6,030 nt of DNA from positions 1-6,030 of the forward strand of contig PIVH01000372.1 of NCBI GenBank assembly GCA_003354225.1, in the 5' to 3' direction. The notes below the pieces were generated by a model. The model was not told the DNA's origin, did not search any database, and saw nothing but the letters and a program-made list of their open reading frames with translations. Positions 1 through 6,030 of this stretch are shown piece after piece. The translations under genes were made by a program, and so were the position numbers. This stretch comes from Globobulimina sp. (lineage: Eukaryota > Foraminifera > Rotaliida). How positions within the stretch are numbered: the stretch's first letter is position 1; each line of letters begins with the position of its first letter.

Positions 1-139
1 TAACCATCACTTTTTTGGCCTTGTTGTCAATCTTACCCTGGGACTTTACGTATTCTATCTGTTCTCTTACGTGCGCTTCACAGCCTGTCGGATGGGCGGT
101 AACGCACATATATCCGCGCACTTTTGGTTTTATAATCAT
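1..139 (-). CDS. fabV: FabV-type enoyl-ACP/trans-2-enoyl-CoA reductase, N-terminal fragment
   Basis: This is the first 46 codons of a gene that runs off the left edge of the window. The protein begins [20 protein letters not shown] and continues with [18 protein letters not shown]. This is the characteristic start of the FabV/TER family (MIIKP.. RG.. C.TAHP.GCE..V..QI.YVK), whose members reduce the enoyl double bond with NAD(P)H in the last step of bacterial fatty-acid elongation or in butyrate-type pathways. The cofactor loop and the catalytic Tyr-x8-Lys lie beyond the window, so activity cannot be judged. The ATG at 139-137 is the family start. A weak AGGA Shine-Dalgarno-like element (155-152) lies 12 nt upstream, which is a little far. 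The gene follows the E2 gene in the same direction with a 134-bp gap that holds its own probable promoter. FabV is known mainly from bacteria, which marks this end of the window as bacterial. Confidence 0.92.
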   Translation of the reverse strand, partial: MIIKPKVRGYMCVTAHPTGCEAHVREQIEYVKSQGKIDNKAKKVMV

Positions 140-174
140 ATTTCAAGCCTGTCCTATCCTCTTAAGAGCCGGCC

Positions 175-203
175 ATTATAAGGGGGAGACACGCGGACAC
201 CAA
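175..203 (-). promoter_or_regulatory. Probable sigma70 promoter for fabV
   Basis: On the minus strand, TTGGTG (203-198) and a perfect TATAAT (180-175) are separated by exactly 17 bp. The -10 box matches the consensus fully and the -35 box matches 3 of 6. Transcription would start near 168 and give a leader of about 30 nt before the fabV ATG at 139. Position and spacing fit a bacterial housekeeping promoter that expresses fabV independently of the upstream E2 gene. This is inferred from motif and spacing only. Confidence 0.55.
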
Positions 204-213
204 AAATTTATGC

Positions 214-238
214 ATAACCCTATATAAATCAGGGTTAT
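214..238 (-). repeat. Inverted repeat between E2 and fabV (weak terminator or operator)
   Basis: A perfect 8-bp inverted repeat, ATAACCCT / AGGGTTAT, flanks a 9-nt AT-rich loop. It lies 35 bp beyond the E2 stop codon. On the minus strand it is followed after a few bases by a short T run (TTTTT within 206-202), so it could be a weak intrinsic terminator of the E2 transcript. The stem has only three G-C pairs and the T run is not immediately adjacent, so termination would be poor. It also sits just upstream of the fabV -35 box, where a dimeric regulator could bind. I cannot choose between these from sequence. Confidence 0.4.
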
Positions 239-273
239 AGGACAAGGAATTCAGCACTAGAATTATTTTGGAA

Positions 274-990
274 TTACAGAATCATCCGTCGAATATCTGT
301 TAAGACCTCTCCCATAAAGGCCATAAAACGGCCGGCATCGGCGCCATTAACCGCTCGATGATCATAGGAAAGAGAGATCGGCAACATTTTTCGAGGCACA
401 AATTCGTGGCCATTCCAAAGCGGTTTAATGGCCATCCTGGAAATGCCGAGAACACCTAGCTCAGGTGCATTTACAAGCGGTGTAAAGCCACTACCCCCAA
501 TGCCGCCCAAACTGGAAATCGTGATACAGGCGCCTTTCATCTCATCCGTTGTTAACTTGCGGTTTTTCGCTTTTTGCGCCAACTCCGCTGTCTCAGCCGC
601 CAATGCCCAAATCGACTTTTTATCAACATCACGAATCACCGGCACCATCAAACCCGCAGGCGTATCGACCGCCATACCGATATGTACATATTTTTTGAAC
701 ACCAACTGCTCACCATCAGCATGTAGAGAGGCGTTAAACTTTGGATTGGCTATTAATGCCATGGCACAGGCCTTTAACAGAAAAGGCAGAGGCGTTAGTT
801 TGACATCGCGCTGCTCGCTCTGCGCCTTGAGGCTCTTACGAAAATCTTCCAGATCGGTAATATCCACATCGTCAAATTGTGTCACATGAGGCACGTTCAA
901 CCAGCTGCGCTGCATATTAGTCCCAGTGACCTTATTGAGCTTACTCATTTTTTCGGTGTGTATCTCACCAAACTGAGCAAAGTCAATTAA
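274..990 (-). CDS. aceF: Pyruvate dehydrogenase E2 (dihydrolipoyl acetyltransferase), catalytic domain only, 5' end lost at a junction
   Basis: About 236 residues match the C-terminal acyltransferase domain of bacterial E2p, the core of the pyruvate dehydrogenase complex that moves acetyl from lipoyl-lysine to CoA. Similarity begins at IDFAQFGEI (about 987-961), continues through RSWLNVPHVTQFDDVDIT, the GMAVDTPAGLMVPVIRDVDKK strand-loop and the ITISSLGGIGG serine motif, and ends with the catalytic SYDHRAVNGADAGRF, followed by DIRRMIL and TAA at 276-274. The catalytic His codon is at 360-358. The motif reads HxxxNG rather than the commoner HxxxDG; I recall Asn at this place in Azotobacter-type E2p, so it need not mean inactivity. 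The lipoyl domains and the peripheral-subunit-binding domain, expected upstream, are absent: the frame runs instead into unrelated AT-rich sequence. The in-frame TTG at 1077 lies inside that foreign sequence and is not a credible start. No lpd follows, as it does in many bacteria; fabV does. Confidence 0.93.
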   Translation of the reverse strand, partial: LIDFAQFGEIHTEKMSKLNKVTGTNMQRSWLNVPHVTQFDDVDITDLEDFRKSLKAQSEQRDVKLTPLPFLLKACAMALIANPKFNASLHADGEQLVFKKYVHIGMAVDTPAGLMVPVIRDVDKKSIWALAAETAELAQKAKNRKLTTDEMKGACITISSLGGIGGSGFTPLVNAPELGVLGISRMAIKPLWNGHEFVPRKMLPISLSYDHRAVNGADAGRFMAFMGEVLTDIRRMIL

Positions 991-1010
991 ACCATCTTCA
1001 TGCAAATCAA
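960..1010. other. Junction between bacterial and eukaryotic sequence
   Basis: Protein similarity to bacterial E2 stops near 985. Base composition changes over the same interval: by direct count 28 GC of 60 in 901-960, 21 of 60 in 961-1020 and 20 of 60 in 1081-1140. To the right, the open frame continues as the last exon of a spliced eukaryotic gene, from an AG acceptor at 1211-1210. No inverted repeat, transposon end or target-site duplication is visible at the boundary. The reading frame stays open across it, which could be chance (one in three). The exact base cannot be fixed from sequence alone. A mis-joined assembly is the simplest reading; a true insertion cannot be excluded. Confidence 0.75.
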
Positions 1011-4000
1011 ATAGGTCAACTTGCCATTTATGCTTCTTTTCAACGCTGTTACGTACGGATACTTTGACCGGTTTCAAATCATCATTGTAAAATCTGACAT
1101 AATGATCGCCGATCTCAGGTTTGTACTTTATTACCTTACACTTTGTGGGACCTCTATTTGTTGAAATTGTCCAATATGTTTCGCAGTTATCCCATAATAT
1201 TTGCTCATCCTGAAAATATTGGTTTCGATGCTGTCAAAAATAGTGATTATATAAAAACATACCAACTCCAATTTGCGTTCTTTCATAAATGTTGGCATCA
1301 ATTTTACTGCCAAGTCAAAGGGTAAATATTCTTGCCCAGAATACAAACGACAACAGCAACAACAGAGTCGTCTGAATCCATTCAACACAGTTTCAAGCAA
1401 ATAAAATATTGCTAAGAATCCCATTGCAAATACATCTATATATATATTGAAAAACGCATAAAATTGAATATCAGAGATATATATATAAACATACTCAAAG
1501 GTGGCGGCATGAAACTTGGCGACGAATCTCGATCTAATGCCAATTCAAAGCGTGCAAAAATAATAGCTGCGGTGGTATCGTCTTCGATGGTATCGTACGT
1601 TTTGGCCATCATAGCTATTAATAAATTGAGCAAAACCAAAGAACCAATAATGAGATATAAGCACATTACCGCATATCCAAAAAATAATATACTTGATGAT
1701 ACCTCTGCTTCTTCGAGATTTTCAAACTCAAAATCACCCTACAAAACCATATAAAGTTTGGAATTACTCAAAAACAACAATAAATAGCATACCAAAAGTG
1801 CTCTGAATAAAGTAATGCATGCTAGAGCCGGCGAGGCAAACTCATTCATAACGTCTCCGAGCGTAAACTACAAATATATGGTCATACAAAATATGACACT
1901 GTTCAGATGTATGTGTGTATATAAGCACGTACCATCAGACACATTGCAAATGCTAAAAATAATATAATCATAATCTCGAAGAACGTAGCAACTGTGTACA
2001 TATATACATTATTAAACATTTGTAGGTACGCAAATAAAATATGTGTATCACACATAACTATCACCCATCATTCTGAATATCATCGTTACCATAGGACCTA
2101 AAGAATGCGATAATATACAAAAATTAACAATTCTTAACCATAAAGTTATGGTAGCAACGCCCTGAAAAGTACATATTTCCACAATTATTGTATATGTATT
2201 ATGTGCCCAATACATATGTATAGAGAAACATATACGTACCCATAAGATAACAAATATTGTATTTAAGCTCGCTTCAGACCAGCAAGGGACAGTGGTGTCA
2301 GGTAGATATCCCTCACAATCTGGGCCTGTAAATAAAGCATATAATCTGACAGAAATACTGGCCACAAATACCAAAGATATCAACGTATCGAAATAATTAT
2401 CAGTGGACGCATAATATTTTTTCACCCCTTGTACTAATACACTCTGCACTTCGTTTGCCACATAGCCTGCATTGAAAACCCAAAATAATACTTCTTGAGC
2501 ACTCATCTTGTCATAAACACGGAATTGTTGGATTGATAAATAAGTAAAAAGTCCTAAATAAAGAAAATACAACAATACTTCCACAATATAAGTACCCAAA
2601 GCCGTGAAATAGAATTGCTGGCTAAATAATTTCCTCCAAATGAGTTGTACTGATAACGGATCAATGTCAAATGAATCATCCCTGTTTTTTGGACGTAAAC
2701 TATATATGTGATATCATATAATATATGAATTGGCAACAAAGTCAGAAACAAACATACAATTCAAAATCATTCATGACTGAAGTAGTTATGCGTTCAATTC
2801 GTTGATTTGTTACAAATTTTGTTAATTCATAATCTAATGCCATATCAAGAGCACTCATGTCTTCAATATCACTTTTTACCTCAAGTATAACCGTCGCCAT
2901 GTGGTCACTTTGAAGTAAGTTTAAATATTCAAATGCTGCGTCTACAAAACTCTCAGAGACGCTCTCAAAAACATCACCTGGATACAAACGTTTGTGTTTT
3001 TGTGTTTTTTAAGTGGATTTGTGTATGCAATACAGTTAACAGTATACCTCTAGCAACATCATAATGAGCGACATCCAGGAACCATTTGCTCATTCGCAAT
3101 GCAGCACAAATTGAATTTGTAGAACCAATCACGATATTTTGTGCAACTGTTTTCATCATAAACATATACAATAATTAAAACAAAGAGTGTAATTTACAAA
3201 CAAAAGGGATCATGACATACTTTCTTCTAAATTCTGTTCGTCAAATCGCGTCAAATGAAATTTGTATTTGTCTAATAATTGAATGGCAACATTAGCAGGC
3301 GTCAATTCAGCGACTTTATTAAATATCAACCAAATAGATTTGGTCTGCATGTTTGACAATATGTGAATAATAACAAACCACCAAATAACACAGTCATTAT
3401 ACACATTAAAATCTAATAACAATTCATCAACATCTTTATTTTTAACCCGATCCATATTGTCATAATAATGCAAATAAACCTGAGCAACAGCCATGGAAAC
3501 ACCCAATTCCTCGGATATCACACCATCTGTTGGCAATTTGCCATTCGTCTCTACGTAACTTTCAATCCAAATGATTCGATCCCATTTTTCCACAAATAAA
3601 TATATTCTCCGCTTCATTTCAATCACATCATTGATTGTTGCTTCTCGCTCTGTGAAGTCTGATGATTGCGACTCGTTTGCCTTTAATTGCAATTTGGTTA
3701 ATTCACGAAAACTATGTATTTAATAATGGAATATTGGCAGTCTTGCAACCGGAAACAGTAACATATATAAATTGCAATTCACATACAATTTGTCGATGAT
3801 TGGCGAAATTTCTGCTTCTTCAATTGTTGCTATATTTAATTTCATGCCCACTTTATAGGCGCCTGCATCGTTGAATAATTTATTCAAAGTGACGGATAAT
3901 AATTCGTTCCCATCAGTTCCTTCTTTATCTGTTGCTCCTTCGGCAAAAACATCAATCATTATTGATAGACCCCGTTGGTTTAACCATTTCTGAACATCTT

Positions 4001-4205
4001 TCCATTCCCAATGACGAGGATTACCTGCAACTGGCTCGGCTGCCGCATGGGTGGCTACATAAGTGCTAGTCAGAGTGGTCTGCGTATGGGTGTTTGTGAG
4101 TGTATCCCGGCTAATTGAGACTTCGTCGTCACTGTAATGGTTTTTGTCCATATTTGTCAGAGCAATATGCGATTCTAAACGTCCAGTTTCATCGAGTGTC
4201 TCCAT
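991..4205 (-). CDS. TRP-type cation channel with N-terminal SAM domain, spliced, C-terminus missing
   Basis: Eleven exons join with consistent phases into about 855 visible residues. A SAM-like domain spans about 66-134 (WEWKDVQKWLNQRGL ... ELLSVTLNKL); SAM domains usually mediate self- or partner association. A helical stretch follows, ending in ALDMALDYELTKFVTNQRIERI (about 385-406), which resembles the pre-channel linker of TRPM/TRPC proteins. Six membrane segments come next: S1 about 441-466, S2 480-499, S3 513-533, S4 555-580 (few basic residues, so weak voltage sensing), S5 600-617 and S6 660-686. The S4-S5 linker LGPMVTMIFRMMGD and the S6 end LLNLLIAMMAKTYD are TRP hallmarks. The pore helix and filter read TLFRALL-GDFEF (636-647). 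Behind S6, FARFELALD and MPPPLNVF parallel the TRP-domain region. The start is ATG 4205; no upstream exon was sought beyond the 140-bp divergent gap. Likely role: a non-selective or calcium-permeable membrane channel. Ligand and ion selectivity are unknown. Confidence 0.9.
1210..3786 (-). other. Ten short spliceosomal introns of the channel gene
   Basis: Exons, in transcript order (minus strand): 4205-3787, 3711-3221, 3146-3048, 2977-2758, 2699-2240, 2161-2059, 1991-1933, 1867-1793, 1738-1495, 1435-1263, and 1209 onward. The introns are 75, 74, 70, 58, 78, 67, 65, 54, 59 and 53 nt. Donors are GTATGT (five times), GTACGT (twice), GTATAC, GTATGC and one GTTATG. Acceptors end TAG or CAG. Introns are strongly T- and TA-rich, and every phase matches across its junction. 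Removing them restores continuous TRP-family protein, for example MPPPL|NVF across intron 9 and RALL|GDFEF across intron 8. The GTTATG donor of intron 6 is the weakest; it was chosen because only its phase joins RMMGD to ATFFEIM. Confidence 0.85.
3345..3404 (-). other. Possible eleventh intron, 60 nt, inside the second exon
   Basis: Within exon 3711-3221, a 60-nt segment starts GTGTAT and ends CATGCAG, is T-rich like the accepted introns, and has no in-frame stop. Read as protein it gives a very hydrophobic run (CVIWWFVIIHIL) in an otherwise soluble N-terminal region. Splicing it out joins LLLDFN to TKSIWLIFNK in phase 0 with no frame change. The donor GTGTAT differs from the GTA-type donors of most other introns. 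Intron and exon are both possible; intron is slightly favoured by composition and by the misplaced hydrophobicity. Confidence 0.5.
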
Positions 4206-4345
4206 TGTGTTGTATACAAACTAGTTTACCGTTTGCTGACCGTTTGCTGTATGCTTTGTTCAATTCAAAAGTCCACAAACATTGTTGGTCCGATCAGAGT
4301 TCTTTTATGAAAATGTTAAGTAAATGAAAAACTCCTCTTTGAATA

Positions 4346-5404
4346 ATGAGCAACGCACACAACCACAACAAGCCGCGAGATGACAGTACAAATGCAAAAG
4401 AATCGATTTGTAAAGAAATACCACTATTTGATGCCTCATCTCGTTGCATTCAACACTTACAAAAAATGAATTTGTTTTGTGGATGTTTTAACAATGAAAT
4501 TGTATTCAAACAAATGATCGGCAATCTCATGTTAACAGTGTGCAAAGCACCATACAATGCAACCTTAATATTGAACCTATCCATCCCATTATCAATGTAT
4601 CGCAGTGTCATGATGGACAAATTTAGGAAATTAGATCACATTTTGAGCATTGTAATAAAACCATTGGATGTGACACACAAAGCGTTGCAAACACGTTATA
4701 AAAATTGCCATTACAAAGATATTGTCGCTCATTACACTCGGTATCATTATGTCATTCAACAGGATGAAAAGGAGATAATTTGCGGACGCTTTATCCGTAA
4801 AAATGTGCTGGGACAGAATAGCAATTTAGATCAGTTTTTATGTGCCATTCGTGATCATTTAGGTTGTGATCACAACCAATTCCTAACTGCGTCGGCACCG
4901 CAATTAACCACAAGCGATATGGACCTATTATGCAGTCGATATTTTTGTATTTGCGAAGCTTTGATTACATTCCAATTTGGCAACGAAATATTAGTGGACG
5001 AGTCGAGATATTATAGGGACATTTTACAATATTTTATCAAATTTATCTCTTATTGTTTTCAAATACATTATAAACAACATTGTGATTTTAATGGATTGTC
5101 CAATGATCATTTAAAACTATTGATATCTGGTACTGTTTTATTAGAAATTGGACTGAGACAAAAAAGAGCAATTTATCGGTTACAATTGGATATGAAAAAT
5201 GTAAATAAAGAGACAAATAGAATTTTAGAAACAAAATTAAGATTAATTAAGATGAGCAATGTGAATAAAGCCTATTTTAAATTGACAAAACAAATCGTGG
5301 ACACTACGCCTGGTGCGAAAAATGACCATTTTAGAAAGGATATTGAAAAATATTTTCATCAAATTTATCAATTATTTAAAGGCTTTTTAATGCAAAAAAA
5401 ATAA
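4346..5404 (+). CDS. Intronless protein of 352 residues, not recognised
   Basis: One uninterrupted frame from ATG 4346 to TAA 5402-5404. It starts 140 bp from the channel gene on the opposite strand, so the two may share a divergent promoter region; no clear TATA or initiator element stands out there. The N-terminal 25 residues are polar and rich in His, Asn and Lys (MSNAHNHNKPRDDSTNAKE). The rest looks mostly helical, with Cys and His scattered throughout (for example FCGCF at about 44-48 and NCHYKDIVAHYTRYHY at about 119-134) but no regular zinc-finger spacing. There is no signal peptide, no membrane segment of convincing length and no enzyme motif I know. The C-terminus is strongly basic (KAYFKLTKQ ... 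KGFLMQKK). Length, composition and codon use match the neighbouring eukaryotic genes, so it is very likely real. The lack of introns contrasts with the eleven-exon neighbour. Confidence 0.75.
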   Translation: MSNAHNHNKPRDDSTNAKESICKEIPLFDASSRCIQHLQKMNLFCGCFNNEIVFKQMIGNLMLTVCKAPYNATLILNLSIPLSMYRSVMMDKFRKLDHILSIVIKPLDVTHKALQTRYKNCHYKDIVAHYTRYHYVIQQDEKEIICGRFIRKNVLGQNSNLDQFLCAIRDHLGCDHNQFLTASAPQLTTSDMDLLCSRYFCICEALITFQFGNEILVDESRYYRDILQYFIKFISYCFQIHYKQHCDFNGLSNDHLKLLISGTVLLEIGLRQKRAIYRLQLDMKNVNKETNRILETKLRLIKMSNVNKAYFKLTKQIVDTTPGAKNDHFRKDIEKYFHQIYQLFKGFLMQKK

Positions 5405-5508
5405 TGTCACATTTTGTTTTTTTTAATTACCATCCTTGCACCAATTTAAAAACCGCAGCACATTTATAAGATTTTCACTTGCTTTTTTATACTTGCAATT
5501 GTGTTAAG

Positions 5509-5988
5509 ATGGCAGAAGAAGAGGTTTCATTGCTTGGTGATTACAACGTTTCTGGAATAAAGGAAGTGGAGGTAAAGGAGAAGCATTCTGCTGAAGAACA
5601 ACATTTCATTGTTATTCATGTTGGTGAAGGTTCTGGGTTTTCACCAATTGTAGAATCTGTTGGAACAAATAAACTTAAAAAGGCAACGAGAGCATACAGT
5701 GATCCATATGTTAAAATATCAATTGACGATAAGCCTGAAATGACATTGAAAACTCCGGTTATCTTTGATTGCAGAAATGATAATCCTCAGTGGCAGCAAT
5801 TTCAACGAATTTATTTAAATCCGAATAGATTACCACAAATAATCAAAGTGTCTGCGTTTGATAAATCTGATGAACCTCAAATATCCGATGCACAGTATGG
5901 TTATTTCGAGTTAGATTGTGAAAAAGAAAAAATATTCGACAGAAAAGGTAAAATATGGAGGAGAATAATTGAACTTGGCTCTGGTTAA
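5509..5988 (+). CDS. Small single C2-domain protein
   Basis: The best start is ATG 5509 (context AAGATGG), giving 159 residues MAEEEVSLLGDYNV... to TAA 5986-5988. In-frame sequence upstream of it has no ATG, only a TTG at 5479. After an acidic N-terminus of about 30 residues, a C2 fold is indicated by QHFIVIHVGEGSGF (first strand, 31-44), the signature YSDPYVKISID (63-73), NPQWQQFQRIYL (92-103), IIKVSAFDKSDEPQISDAQYG (111-131) and YFELD. C2 domains bind membranes or proteins, often with calcium. Possible calcium ligands are Asp65, Asp118 and Asp127, but the second loop-3 Asp of the usual DxD is Ser120, so calcium binding is uncertain. An insertion between strand one and the SDPY motif is longer than usual. 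The stop overlaps GGTTAAGTG, which could be read as a splice donor, so a longer spliced form cannot be excluded. The gene follows 4346-5404 on the same strand after 104 bp. Confidence 0.82.
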   Translation: MAEEEVSLLGDYNVSGIKEVEVKEKHSAEEQHFIVIHVGEGSGFSPIVESVGTNKLKKATRAYSDPYVKISIDDKPEMTLKTPVIFDCRNDNPQWQQFQRIYLNPNRLPQIIKVSAFDKSDEPQISDAQYGYFELDCEKEKIFDRKGKIWRRIIELGSG

Positions 5989-6030
5989 GTGATTATAATC
6001 CATATTTTCTAAATTCTTCATTAAACCGAC

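Noticed and set aside
15-227. Plus-strand frame of 70 codons at the left edge
   Set aside because: It is antisense to the fabV start and its promoter; the minus-strand FabV match is much stronger.
428-889. Plus-strand frame of 153 codons
   Set aside because: It lies wholly antisense to the strongly conserved E2 catalytic domain and has no recognisable features of its own.
991-1077. TTG at 1077 as the start of the E2 protein
   Set aside because: The 29 or so residues after it show no E2 similarity and belong to the spliced eukaryotic exon that begins at 1209; the frame is open well upstream of this TTG.
1436-1494. TA-rich repeat tracts as a microsatellite or mobile-element target
   Set aside because: The tracts lie inside intron 9 and are typical of the TA-rich introns in this gene.
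1464-1754. Plus-strand frame of 96 codons
   Set aside because: It is antisense to the channel S6 exon and crosses an intron; no supporting feature.
274-4205. A genuine functional channel-acetyltransferase fusion protein
   Set aside because: Bacterial gene order, promoter and composition continue past the E2 domain, so an artefactual or accidental join is far more likely; kept only as a testable alternative.
4115-4327. Plus-strand frame of 70 codons overlapping the channel start
   Set aside because: It is antisense to the first channel exon and the divergent gap, with unremarkable composition.
1-6030. CRISPR array, tRNA, rRNA, transposase or phage genes
   Set aside because: I saw no spaced direct repeats, cloverleaf-like segments or recognisable mobile-element proteins on either strand.

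Overview
The window reads as two kinds of DNA joined near position 985-1010. Positions 1 to about 985 look bacterial: roughly 50% GC in places (31 of 60 bases in 421-480), intron-free, with tightly packed genes on the minus strand, a sigma70-like promoter, and two recognisable gammaproteobacterial-type proteins. These are the C-terminal catalytic domain of a pyruvate dehydrogenase E2 (AceF-like) and the first 46 residues of a FabV-type enoyl reductase. From about 1010 to 6030 the DNA is AT-rich (for example 15 GC of 60 in 3361-3420) and clearly eukaryotic: one gene on the minus strand is interrupted by ten short introns with GTATGT/GTACGT-type donors. The standard genetic code fits. The organism looks like a free-living protist; a rhizarian such as a foraminiferan is one possibility, but the sequence does not prove it.

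Layout. Minus strand: partial fabV (1-139), its probable promoter (175-203), a small inverted repeat (214-238), then the E2 catalytic domain (274 to about 990). The E2 piece abuts, in the same reading frame, the last visible exon of a large spliced gene that starts at 4205 and runs leftward. I could assemble this gene exon by exon with consistent phases. It encodes a TRP-type cation channel of TRPM/TRPC-like layout with an unusual N-terminal SAM domain. Its own C-terminus is missing because the bacterial sequence begins there. Plus strand: from 4346 an intronless 352-residue protein that I do not recognise, divergent from the channel gene across 140 bp, and from 5509 a small single-C2-domain protein.

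The main points of interest are the SAM-TRP domain architecture, the in-frame eukaryote/bacterium junction (most simply an assembly chimera or symbiont/contaminant DNA, less likely a real insertion), and introns whose length is a multiple of three and that lack stops, so their retention would leave the channel frame open. The C2 protein and the channel would both fit membrane or calcium signalling, but nothing in the sequence ties them functionally.
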